9,226 nt of DNA from Dehalococcoidia bacterium (lineage in GTDB: Bacteria; Chloroflexota; Dehalococcoidia; GIF9; UBA5629): the NCBI GenBank assembly GCA_007280145.1, contig QYPU01000016.1, positions 1 through 9,226 on the forward strand, given 5' to 3'. Each line of letters starts with the position of its first letter. Position 1 is the first letter of the stretch. Shown here piece after piece: positions 1-5,541 of this stretch. A model generated the notes under the pieces. It was not told the DNA's origin and did not search any database. It worked only from the letters and a program-made list of their open reading frames with translations. The translations under genes were made by a program, and so were the position numbers.

Positions 1-272
1 GGAAAATCGAAGCGTGCCAGGATATAAGCCAGGGGAACACCAAACACCGCTCCAACCAGGGTGGCCAGCAAAGCCGTATATATGCTCAGCCAGATAGCGC
101 CTCTTACCTGGGCATCCAGCAGAGTATCAAACAGCGTCGCCGGGCTTGATGAGAATATTGTCTTGGCTAATGGCACGAAGACGAAGAGCATAATCACCAG
201 GGCGAGGAGGGCAAAGGTGAGTGTCATCTTATTAGCCAGAAGCCGCCTTAGCAGTGGTAGCCTGTTGCTCAT
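1..272 (-). CDS. ABC transporter permease, molybdate/tungstate type (partial, N-terminus)
   Basis: This is the first 90 codons of an inner-membrane permease; the rest lies beyond the left edge. The N-terminus has a basic stretch (residues 5-15), a hydrophobic helix at about 16-34, and then the segment 'ARFDF' preceded by a helix with 'GVPLAYIL' at about 70-88. That pattern is typical of the BPD_transp_1 permeases ModB/WtpB/CysT, which carry oxyanions across the membrane with an ABC ATPase and a binding protein. The ATG at 272 is well supported: GGAGGTGA sits about four bases upstream. The leader carries a probable molybdenum/tungsten-cofactor riboswitch and terminator, which is why molybdate or tungstate is the preferred substrate. 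The family assignment is firm; the substrate is inferred from the leader and the N-terminal pattern. Confidence 0.8.
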   Translation of the reverse strand, partial: MSNRLPLLRRLLANKMTLTFALLALVIMLFVFVPLAKTIFSSSPATLFDTLLDAQVRGAIWLSIYTALLATLVGAVFGVPLAYILARFDF

Positions 273-290
273 AATGTCACCTCCACATAT

Positions 291-315
291 AAAAAAGCGT
301 CTCGAAAGGAGACGC
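291..315 (-). terminator. Intrinsic terminator in the riboswitch leader
   Basis: Read on the minus strand, a perfect 7-bp stem GCGTCTC/GAGACGC with a 5-base loop is followed directly by six T residues. It lies between the aptamer and the permease start codon, so it is a regulatory attenuator rather than an end-of-gene terminator. Its 5' arm plus loop (312 to 305, TCTCCTTT) is perfectly complementary to AAAGGAGA at 345 to 338 in the aptamer, giving a mutually exclusive antiterminator. Confidence 0.85.
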
Positions 316-337
316 TCCAAGATTGCAGCTACTGAGC

Positions 338-430
338 TCTCCTTTTCAAACACGGGAGGCGTCACCGTTTCCAGTGGCACCCTATCGGCCGATGCCCTTA
401 GGCGGACCCCTTAGGGCAAAAGGCTCGGAA
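338..430 (-). promoter_or_regulatory. Probable Moco/Tuco (molybdenum or tungsten cofactor) riboswitch
   Basis: On the minus strand the leader contains a CCGAGCC segment (from about 428), then a hairpin with arms GCCCTaAGG / CCTaAGGGC (one A-A mismatch). This is followed by the GNRA hairpin CACTG-GAAA-CGGTG, then GACGCCTCCC and a closing GGAG at 342-339. This order, especially the GAAA-capped hairpin followed by GACGCCTCCC, is what I recall of the Moco RNA motif (Rfam RF01055), which controls molybdenum-cofactor synthesis and molybdate/tungstate uptake genes. The downstream permease and the terminator fit. The CTCC/GGAG pairing that closes the aptamer would sequester AAAGGAGA and leave the terminator free to form, so bound ligand should switch the gene off. 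Identification is from memory of the consensus, not from a covariance-model search. Confidence 0.75.
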
Positions 431-452
431 AGCGTAATATTAGATTTAAGGC

Positions 453-481
453 ATTATAGCAAGGAGAATTGACACTTACAA
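453..481 (-). promoter_or_regulatory. Sigma-70 type promoter for the riboswitch/permease transcript
   Basis: On the minus strand TTGTAA (481 to 476) and a perfect TATAAT (458 to 453) are separated by 17 bases. TGC just before the -10 makes it an extended -10. Transcription would start near 446, about 16 bases before the aptamer. It overlaps the predicted promoter of the divergent tRNA gene. Confidence 0.7.
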
Positions 482-498
482 GCCAGTTATGCTAATTT
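469..498 (+). promoter_or_regulatory. Possible tRNA promoter
   Basis: A perfect -35 hexamer TTGACA lies at 469-474. The best -10 with reasonable spacing (18 bases) is the weak TAATTT at 493-498, which would start transcription a few bases before the mature tRNA 5' end at 510. The -35 sits inside the spacer of the divergent riboswitch promoter. Confidence 0.4.
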
Positions 499-509
499 AT
501 TCCCTGCAA

Positions 510-584
510 GGCAGCGTAGCTCAGGGGTAGAGCAGGGGACTCATAAGCCCTTGGTCGCTGGTTCAAATCCAGCCGCTGCCACCA
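510..584 (+). tRNA. tRNA with anticodon CAT (probably elongator Met)
   Basis: The cloverleaf is clear. The 7-bp acceptor GGCAGCG/CGCTGCC is perfect, the D-stem is GCTC/GAGC, the anticodon loop is CTCATAA with anticodon CAT, the T-stem is GCTGG/CCAGC with loop TTCAAAT, and CCA is encoded at 582-584. The G1-C72 pair rules out an initiator tRNA, which normally has an unpaired first base. A CAT anticodon could also be the lysidine-modified Ile tRNA; the sequence alone does not settle this. The anticodon stem shows an A-G mismatch at the loop-closing pair (canonical 31-39). The 3' half of the gene is copied three more times downstream, marking it as an integration site. Confidence 0.93.
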
Positions 585-600
585 GGATTTCTCGTTATTC

Positions 601-1425
601 CTATTCTTTTTCTAGCCTCTTTTGCAAGCTCTCAAATCGCATTTTTTTAAAGACTAGGTCTTGAAGAATAGGATCAACACTATTGCTAGAATCTTCTTCT
701 TGTTTTATCATTTCTGATGTAATATCTACAAGTCGAGGTGTAAGATTTTCCATTTTCTTTGCCCAAGTATCGTAGGTTTCCGAGTCGATATGGCTATAAT
801 AAAATTTGGCAAGAGGCCCTACTAGAGCGACATGCATTAGAAAAAACATAATAATAAAATTTTCCTGTATGGAAAATTCTGCTTCGGGTGTTCTCGCAGT
901 TCCGAAATGAGCTATGCGTAACATGCCATGATCTCCAGCTTCTCTTTCTTGTAGAGGTGATAAGGAGCCAAGAAGATTTGAGTGAACTCCATGGCTTAAA
1001 GAACCATAAAAAGCATATTCTCTTGCCTCAATATGCAATTTCTTGAGCTGAGCGTTTACATCACTGGGCTGATATTCATTAAGATTAATTAACCACCTTT
1101 CCGCATAACGTGGCTTCTTTAAGAATAATCGTAACAATTGTATGCATTCTATAATATCCCTGATTAATGGTTGTGATTGATCTGGCAATCCCCACAGGAG
1201 CAACTGTTTTGCACCTTCACAATCATTGAACATTCTTGAGGATAAAGCCAATAATGCTAATTTGTAATTGGAAGTACTTTCAGAATGACCTTCTAATGGC
1301 TTAAACGATTCTAACATTAATGTAGCCATATCGCCGAATAGAATTCGCTCTTTCAGAAACTTACCTTTCAACCAATCAGATATTGTCTGCTCAACCTTTT
1401 CCATATCTTTGTATTCAATAATCAT
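601..1425 (-). CDS. DUF5677-like helical protein, function unknown
   Basis: A 274-residue soluble, mostly helical protein with no signal peptide. A long amphipathic helical block (about 50-100, including 'RDIIECIQLLRLF') is followed by the motif YGSLSHGVHSN at about 140-150. This arrangement, a helical pair with an acidic residue and then Y-x-x-[LI]-S-x-x-x-H, resembles DUF5677-type proteins of unknown biochemical role. The same signature occurs in the C-terminal domain of the protein at 7182-8396. I chose the ATG at 1425 because AGGA stands eight bases upstream; a TTG at 1455 would add ten residues but has no such site. The stop lies only 16 bp from the tRNA CCA end, so transcription would run antisense into the tRNA. 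Family assignment is by pattern only. Confidence 0.7.
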   Translation of the reverse strand: MIIEYKDMEKVEQTISDWLKGKFLKERILFGDMATLMLESFKPLEGHSESTSNYKLALLALSSRMFNDCEGAKQLLLWGLPDQSQPLIRDIIECIQLLRLFLKKPRYAERWLINLNEYQPSDVNAQLKKLHIEAREYAFYGSLSHGVHSNLLGSLSPLQEREAGDHGMLRIAHFGTARTPEAEFSIQENFIIMFFLMHVALVGPLAKFYYSHIDSETYDTWAKKMENLTPRLVDITSEMIKQEEDSSNSVDPILQDLVFKKMRFESLQKRLEKE

Positions 1426-1675
1426 TGTCGTTTTCCTACGTGTCACCTGTTTCAATTGACCGAACTAGAGTATGTAATAGCGTGAATATCTGTAAATCGC
1501 CTCGCTTCAACGATTGCCAAATCGACAACACTTCTTGGGGGCAGGTAAGTATCTCGGGCATCTTTTGCATAAGTAGGGAGGCCATTCAGCCAGCTCTCGT
1601 GCCGGCAACTCCAACTTGTGCAGTGGTACAGTGATTTGGGGCAGGTCATTTCTAGATAAAGCTAACACGTCATTT
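1426..1675 (-). other. Short intergenic stretch with overlapping small reading frames, possible relic
   Basis: Two minus-strand frames here look coding-like, but they overlap, so at most one is real. Frame A (1507-1668, GTG start, 53 codons) ends in a cysteine-rich stretch 'YLCKRCPRYLPAPKKCCRF', which resembles the CxxC-x-RYF-P half of a treble-clef zinc finger such as those in CGNR/DUF6076-type proteins. Frame B (1436-1585, ATG, 49 codons) ends ten bases before the ATG of the next gene, and its stop overlaps that gene's ribosome binding site, as in translational coupling. Neither has a convincing ribosome binding site of its own. Decay of a former gene is the likelier explanation for frame A. 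Confidence 0.3.
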
Positions 1676-2356
1676 TCAGATGTCCGCCTCGATTCTGCCG
1701 TCCTGTATCTTTACCACCCTATCGGTGTGTTTCGCCACCTCGCTATTGTGAGTCACTACTACAAACGTGGTCCCAAACCTTTCGTTTATTTCCCGGAAGT
1801 TCTTGCAGACTCTCTCGGTTATCCTTGAGTCCAGATTGCCAGTAGGTTCGTCCGCCAGCAGAATCCTCGGATTGTTTATGAGAGCTCTGACAATGGCAGT
1901 TCTTTGCTGTTGGCCGCCAGACATTCTGGCCGCCGCGTTGTTCTTTACATTCGAGATGCCCATCATATCGAACAAGTCTTCGGCCCTCTCCAGTATCTCT
2001 TTATCGACCTTCCCGCTCTTTATTAGATAGGGTATGAGAGCATTTTCTATAGCAGTGAACTCGGGAAGAAGATAGTGATATTGAAATACAAAACCGATGG
2101 TCTCATTCCTTAGCTCGGCAAGTCGGTTCTTGCCCATGGTATCAGTCCTCTGCCCATTTATGAAAACCTCCCCTCTTGTAGGCACATCCAAAGTCCCCAT
2201 GATGTTAAGCAGCGTGGACTTCCCACTTCCCGACTCGCCCATGATAGAGCTACAGGAGCCTTCCTCAAAGCTCAGGTCTACGCCGAAAAGCGCCTGTGCA
2301 TCTATAGCCCCTGCGTATGTCTTGTCGACGTTTCTGAGTTCAATGATGCTGCCCAT
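1676..2356 (-). CDS. ABC transporter ATP-binding protein, MacB/LolD family
   Basis: A 226-residue cytoplasmic ATPase of normal length for the family. Walker A GESGSGKST is at 40-48, the Q-loop at Q92 (FVFQ), signature MSGGQQQR at 145-152, Walker B ILLADEP at 165-171 with the following D-loop NLDS, and the H-loop histidine at 203. The run LLPEFTAIEN after the Q-loop is characteristic of LolD/MacB ATPases that work with FtsX-type permeases by mechanotransmission. The ATG at 2356 is one base after the TGA of the permease, with AGAGGTGA inside the permease end as ribosome binding site, so the two genes are translationally coupled. All key residues are intact. The exported substrate is unknown: lipoprotein, peptide or drug are all possible for this family. 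Confidence 0.93.
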   Translation of the reverse strand: MGSIIELRNVDKTYAGAIDAQALFGVDLSFEEGSCSSIMGESGSGKSTLLNIMGTLDVPTRGEVFINGQRTDTMGKNRLAELRNETIGFVFQYHYLLPEFTAIENALIPYLIKSGKVDKEILERAEDLFDMMGISNVKNNAAARMSGGQQQRTAIVRALINNPRILLADEPTGNLDSRITERVCKNFREINERFGTTFVVVTHNSEVAKHTDRVVKIQDGRIEADI

Positions 2357-2357
2357 A

Positions 2358-3515
2358 TCACCTCTCCCTGATCACATCTACAGGACTTAGCTTCAATGAA
2401 TTCCTGGCAGGCACTATAGCCGCCAGTATTGCGGAGAATAGGGCTATCAGCCACGACCGAAGAATGAAGTCGTATTGAATACGAAGCTCGAATAGCGGTG
2501 GTTGGCCCTCAACCGTAGTAAGGGCGACAAAAGCATACACCAGACTCAGTCCCAATGCTATGCCCAAGAGAGAGCCCACCAAGCCGATCAAGAAGCCTTG
2601 ATAGAGGAATATCAGGCCCGCATCGCGGTCCTTTATGCCCATGGCCTTCAAGATTCCTATATGTCTGGTCTTCTGAAGTACACTGATGGATAGGACGCTC
2701 GAGATGGCTACTATCACAGAAACGAGTATGATTGCCTGTATTATTGCGCTTGAGATTCGCTGCCCCTCCAATCCTCTGAGCAGCTGCTGGTTTTGTTCCT
2801 TCCAGTTCTCTACCTTGATATTGTTGTTGTCCAGTGCTTTTTCAAGCTTATTGGCTACTATGTCAGCCCTGAACAGGTCACTGACCGTGACTTCTATAGA
2901 CGTTACCCTGCTGCCAAACCCGAACATCTTACGGGCTGTCTCAAGTTTCGTAATCAACCATGTCTTGTTTATGCTCGATGCTCCGAGGTCATAGAGGCCT
3001 GATACGGTCAACGCGCTATCGGTGCCGCCGGGCGTTGATACTGTTAGTCTGTCGCCGATATCCAACTCCAGCTCCTCGCTTAGGTCCTTTCCAACGATGA
3101 CCTCACTGCGCAATTGATATGGGCTTCCTTTGTATATTGAATCGCTGATATTGTAGATTCTGTCAGCCGTCTCGAAATCGAATCCTCTTACAAGGACAGG
3201 TTTGCTGGTACTTCCTCTCCTGGCGAAGGCATTTCCGCTGGCTGATACCGATACCACCTCCACGGGAGCAATCTTCTCTATGTCATCAACCATATTCTCC
3301 CAGCGACGGATGGTGACATCGTCTACGGATGATGTGATTGTTATGTGGGGTGAGCGGCCCATAGTACTGTCAACTAGGCTCTGCTGGAGACTGTTTATCA
3401 ACAGACCAACGAATATCTGGACAGATATTGCAATGCCGATTCCCGCGACCATCAATACGGTCTGTCCTCTCCCTGACTTCAGAAACCGCACTGCTACCCT
3501 GAAGGAAATCATCAT
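2358..3515 (-). CDS. ABC transporter permease, FtsX/MacB family
   Basis: A 385-residue permease with the standard four-helix FtsX layout. TM1 is at about 18-40, followed by a large extracytoplasmic MacB_PCD-type domain at about 45-250, then TM2 256-280, TM3 303-330 and TM4 350-370. Two family signatures are present: QKTRHIGILKAMG after TM2, and PARNSLKLSPVDVIR at the C-terminus. Partner of the ATPase that follows one base later. No HlyD/MacA-type adaptor or substrate gene lies next to the pair. The start is ATG-ATG at 3515/3512 with only a poor ribosome binding site (AAGG lies too far away); no better in-frame start exists because a TAG closes the frame eight codons upstream. Two 14-bp direct repeats just upstream may be regulatory. 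Confidence 0.9.
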   Translation of the reverse strand: MMISFRVAVRFLKSGRGQTVLMVAGIGIAISVQIFVGLLINSLQQSLVDSTMGRSPHITITSSVDDVTIRRWENMVDDIEKIAPVEVVSVSASGNAFARRGSTSKPVLVRGFDFETADRIYNISDSIYKGSPYQLRSEVIVGKDLSEELELDIGDRLTVSTPGGTDSALTVSGLYDLGASSINKTWLITKLETARKMFGFGSRVTSIEVTVSDLFRADIVANKLEKALDNNNIKVENWKEQNQQLLRGLEGQRISSAIIQAIILVSVIVAISSVLSISVLQKTRHIGILKAMGIKDRDAGLIFLYQGFLIGLVGSLLGIALGLSLVYAFVALTTVEGQPPLFELRIQYDFILRSWLIALFSAILAAIVPARNSLKLSPVDVIRER

Positions 3516-3530
3516 CGCTGCTACGCCGAT

Positions 3531-3564
3531 GGCCTTCTAATGTACCCACAGGCCTTCAAATGTA
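3531..3564. promoter_or_regulatory. Paired 14-bp direct repeats upstream of the ABC permease gene
   Basis: GGCCTTCTAATGTA (3531-3544) and GGCCTTCAAATGTA (3551-3564) differ at one base and are spaced exactly 20 bp apart, about two helical turns. They lie 16-49 bp upstream of the permease start codon. That geometry suits a dimeric regulator binding one face of the DNA. No regulator gene is present nearby. Confidence 0.35.
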
Positions 3565-3620
3565 GGCCGACCACCTGTTGCCCCGTACTGAACTATGGAA
3601 ATCTACTCTCCCCATTATAT

Positions 3621-3660
3621 CGCTAGTCAAGGCTCGCTAGTCAAGGCTCGCTAGTCAAAG
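3621..3660. repeat. Tandem repeat, 14-bp unit, about 2.9 copies
   Basis: CGCTAGTCAAGGCT occurs twice exactly (3621-3634, 3635-3648) and is followed by the partial unit CGCTAGTCAA with a diverging tail to about 3660. It lies in non-coding DNA and is probably a replication-slippage product. Confidence 0.9.
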
Positions 3661-3715
3661 CAAAGCTTAATTTGCTTCTTTTGTATTAGATGGATGGAAG
3701 TCTTCTTGTATGTCT

Positions 3716-3898
3716 TCAACGAATTTGGGGACAGTATGTATGCGCTTTCAGCAGTATTGGCACGGCTTTCTGATAGACAGCCTGAGTGGCCGAGTCGTTT
3801 TCGTCAATACCACCCATGCTCAGGCCTGATCTCGTCCTGCTTAACCATAGCATAAACGAGTCCACCTTGACCTTCTCCAGACTCTCGCTTATCGTAGC
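3716..3898 (-). pseudogene. Coding relic, unrecognised
   Basis: An open minus-strand frame of about 60 codons (internal ATG at 3853) has protein-like composition, including 'SMGGIDENDSATQAVYQKAV' and 'SLEKVKVDSFMLWLS', and then stops. It has no start signal at its 5' end and ends abruptly, so it reads as an internal or C-terminal fragment of a larger enzyme. I do not recognise the family with confidence. It sits just inside the right repeat of element 1, as expected for a gene cut by recombination. Confidence 0.35.
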
Positions 3899-3972
3899 TC
3901 AACTTCGATAGTGAGAAGTGAAAGGATAGGCAAAGATGAAAGGCACTATCACATCACCAGTTATGACTGGCC

Positions 3973-4014
3973 CTCATAAGCCCTTGGTCGCTGGTTCAAA
4001 TCCAGCCGCTGCCA
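3973..4014 (+). repeat. tRNA-derived attachment repeat 1 (42 bp, exact)
   Basis: Identical to tRNA positions 540-581: it runs from the first base of the anticodon loop through the variable loop, T-arm and 3' acceptor strand to the discriminator base. The match stops before CCA and before the anticodon 5' stem. It is a partial tRNA that cannot function. Starting in the anticodon loop is typical of one class of tRNA-targeting integrases. Confidence 0.95.
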
Positions 4015-4036
4015 TTTCTTTATATTGCTCTTAAAA

Positions 4037-4747
4037 TCACCACATTCCAGGTAATAAGCGATATTTCGTCTTCATGACATATTCTTTATAACCGTCTAGA
4101 TTTTCGAGCAATTCCTTTTCTTCCCCTTTGATGCGAGCAACTAACAATATTACTAAAAGCACCACTGGAATCATAGCCCAATAGGAACCAAGCGCCAGGG
4201 GGGAGAATGCGTAAAGGATAAGCAGAGACAAATACATGGGATGCCTTACAATCGAGTATAGTCCGGTCGTTATTACCTTCTGGCCTTTCTCTACTTCAAT
4301 AACACGTGATGCGTAGCTATTAGTTTTCAACACAAGCGCAAATAACAGATAGCCTAATAGAACTAAGGCATCAGCTATCATCACCACGATCCAGGGCACA
4401 TTTGACCACCCAAACCTTATATCAAATCCAGGGATGATAAATGCTGGCAGAAAGAATAGAAAGGACGAGGCAATAACCAACTTTTGTGTTTTCTGTCTTT
4501 CTTTCATTCTCATTCTTCTTTCAAGTAACTCTGGATCATGCTTGTACAAATACCTGGCCATAATAGACATCGATACTAGAATTATGAGTATGTAGACCCA
4601 GGCTTGCCAGTAGTTGAAAGTCCACGCAGGCAAAAAGAACATCGACCCTAAAAGGAGAAAGGCCGCAAAAAGGCTAATAATTACTGCCTTCTTCAGGGAC
4701 TTAAAGCTTGACCCACCGGAAGCCACCCTATTTGGTTTTTCGTTCAT
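4037..4747 (-). CDS. Isoprenylcysteine/phospholipid methyltransferase-like integral membrane protein
   Basis: A 236-residue polytopic membrane protein of the ICMT/PEMT-like superfamily, whose members transfer methyl groups from S-adenosylmethionine to membrane-embedded acceptors. Helices are visible at about 20-41, 48-66, 88-107, 119-141 and 171-205. The hallmark TGLYSIVRHPMYLS is at 161-174, and the conserved acidic tail block KGEEKEL (207-213) is followed by the GYKEYVMKTKYRLLPGMW ending. These are the SAM-binding and catalytic signatures of the family, and all are intact. The bacterial substrate is unknown. I start at the ATG at 4747, with AAAGG about six bases upstream; a GTG at 4762 would add five residues. 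It follows the 121-residue membrane protein by 44 bp, probably in one transcript. Confidence 0.85.
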   Translation of the reverse strand: MNEKPNRVASGGSSFKSLKKAVIISLFAAFLLLGSMFFLPAWTFNYWQAWVYILIILVSMSIMARYLYKHDPELLERRMRMKERQKTQKLVIASSFLFFLPAFIIPGFDIRFGWSNVPWIVVMIADALVLLGYLLFALVLKTNSYASRVIEVEKGQKVITTGLYSIVRHPMYLSLLILYAFSPLALGSYWAMIPVVLLVILLVARIKGEEKELLENLDGYKEYVMKTKYRLLPGMW

Positions 4748-4791
4748 ACAGTACCTTTCCACTGATTTGTTCTAGACCACCTAATTCAATT

Positions 4792-5157
4792 TTAGATAAG
4801 CCCAAGTACAGCCAGCAGATAAAAACTTCCGGAGACGACAAGATATATTCCTATTATCCAAGCTATTATCCGTAGCTTTAAACACACCGTGAATAAAGTG
4901 CCAAGTAATCCCCAGAAAAATACCGAGGCTGGTACATAAACTTGTGGAATTCTGAAAAGCCAGGGTATTGTGTAATGTGCTTGAGAAGAATGTGGGTCAC
5001 CAAAAAAACTGATTGAAAGACCATATACTGCATCACCAAGCAATGTTCCGGGAACATTGAGTAAGAACAACGTATCTGTGTGTTGGCGAAACCAAACAGA
5101 GATAAAACCCACTGCTATACCATAAATTATGAACCCCGTAATAGTAATTTTCTTCAT
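4792..5157 (-). CDS. Small membrane protein, unknown function
   Basis: A 121-residue hydrophobic protein with probable helices at about 5-24, 29-49, 73-91 and 95-119, and a more polar loop (about 50-72, including 'GDPHSSQAHYT'). No family recognised. I start at the ATG at 5157 (MKKITITG). The frame stays open upstream through the tRNA-derived repeat, where a GTG at 5181 would add eight residues encoded by antisense tRNA sequence; that extension is probably not natural. No clear Shine-Dalgarno is seen, only GGA inside the repeat. The gene heads a likely two-gene unit with the methyltransferase-like protein, and any promoter must lie in or beyond the repeat. Confidence 0.7.
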   Translation of the reverse strand: MKKITITGFIIYGIAVGFISVWFRQHTDTLFLLNVPGTLLGDAVYGLSISFFGDPHSSQAHYTIPWLFRIPQVYVPASVFFWGLLGTLFTVCLKLRIIAWIIGIYLVVSGSFYLLAVLGLI

Positions 5158-5160
5158 TAT

Positions 5161-5181
5161 TTCAAATCCAGCCGCTGCCAC
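5161..5181 (+). repeat. tRNA-derived attachment repeat 2 (21 bp, exact)
   Basis: Identical to tRNA positions 562-582, from the T-loop to the first C of the CCA end. Shorter than repeat 1 and starting in the T-loop rather than the anticodon loop. It lies four bases upstream of the ATG of the preceding-element gene. Confidence 0.95.
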
Positions 5182-5199
5182 TTTGTTTGCTTTCTTACT

Positions 5200-5538
5200 C
5201 TATACAAATTCGTCTTTAGATAGAGCAATCAGTACTACGGCTGGTATCCCTAGAATAATTAAAGACAATACGGCTGCAATTGAACCGGCAAGAGACCACC
5301 GCCATCGCTTCCTTAGTATGGCGAGTATTCCGCCTACCAGAGCAAGTAGGGCAATTAAGACGGCCGGTATGGACATACCGAATATGATACTTGGCACAAA
5401 TGGAGGCATATCTCCTTTGCCAAAACCGCTACCCGCAGCACCCAAACCGATAGAATAACTGGCAGTTCCTAATAAACCAAGGAGTCCAGAAAAAACAGTC
5501 AAAATTCCTCCGATTATCGGTTTCTTTGTCTTACTCAT
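5200..5538 (-). CDS. Small three-helix membrane protein, unknown function
   Basis: 112 residues: a short basic N-terminus (MSKTKKP), helix 1 at about 8-30, a glycine-rich loop (32-45), helix 2 at about 50-72, a basic turn RKRWRW, and helix 3 at about 82-106 ending ALSKDEF. This plan (KP-x-GG, KRxW turn, terminal LSKxEF) resembles short conserved hypothetical membrane proteins, related in style to DUF4064, that I associate with Chloroflexota genomes; function unknown. The start ATG at 5538 has no evident ribosome binding site. The bases upstream are the tRNA-derived repeat, so expression depends on a promoter further right. Confidence 0.75.
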   Translation of the reverse strand: MSKTKKPIIGGILTVFSGLLGLLGTASYSIGLGAAGSGFGKGDMPPFVPSIIFGMSIPAVLIALLALVGGILAILRKRWRWSLAGSIAAVLSLIILGIPAVVLIALSKDEFV

Positions 5539-5541
5539 AAC

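Larger units (their letters stand above)
3565..3972. other. Gene-poor stretch at the right end of element 1
   Basis: No intact gene is visible. It contains a 14-bp tandem repeat (3621-3660), an AT-rich 7-bp inverted repeat AAGCAAA/TTTGCTT at 3658-3677, a minus-strand coding relic (3716-3898), and a small palindrome CCAGT-TATG-ACTGG at 3957-3970 just before the tRNA-derived repeat. Confidence 0.6.
585..4014. mobile_element. Element 1: segment between the tRNA and its 42-bp partial copy
   Basis: It is bounded on the left by the intact tRNA 3' end and on the right by an exact 42-bp copy of tRNA positions 540-581 (3973-4014), a period of 3,433 bp. It carries a DUF5677-like gene, an FtsX/MacB-type ABC pair, and about 430 bp of gene-poor DNA with a coding relic before the right repeat. 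No integrase or transposase is visible. Element status is inferred from the repeat geometry, which matches attL/attR of tRNA-targeting integrative elements; the exact crossover within the repeat cannot be placed. Confidence 0.6.
4015..5181. mobile_element. Element 2: two-gene segment between tRNA-derived repeats
   Basis: It is bounded by the 42-bp copy on the left and a 21-bp copy on the right, with a period of 1,166 bp. Nearly all of it is coding: two minus-strand membrane-protein genes separated by 44 bp. The last gene ends 22 bp from the left repeat and the first starts 3 bp from the right repeat. No recombinase is encoded, so mobility would need help in trans. Confidence 0.5.

Noticed and set aside
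61..414. Plus-strand open frame of 117 codons
   Set aside because: It lies antisense to the ABC permease N-terminus and the riboswitch, both strongly supported on the minus strand, and shows no domain of its own.
510..584. Initiator tRNA-fMet
   Set aside because: The first acceptor pair is a normal G-C; initiators normally have a mismatch there.
1452..1649. Minus-strand 65-codon frame
   Set aside because: No recognisable motif and no ribosome binding site; the zinc-finger-like frame in the same DNA is more protein-like.
3658..3677. Inverted repeat AAGCAAA/TTTGCTT as an intrinsic terminator
   Set aside because: The stem is AT-rich and weak, the T-tract is interrupted, and no gene ends just upstream.
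3936..4034. Plus-strand small frame starting with a good ribosome-binding-like AAAGGATAGG and running through the tRNA repeat
   Set aside because: The 32-codon product includes translated tRNA and has no other support; it may be a truncated gene start but cannot be told from chance.
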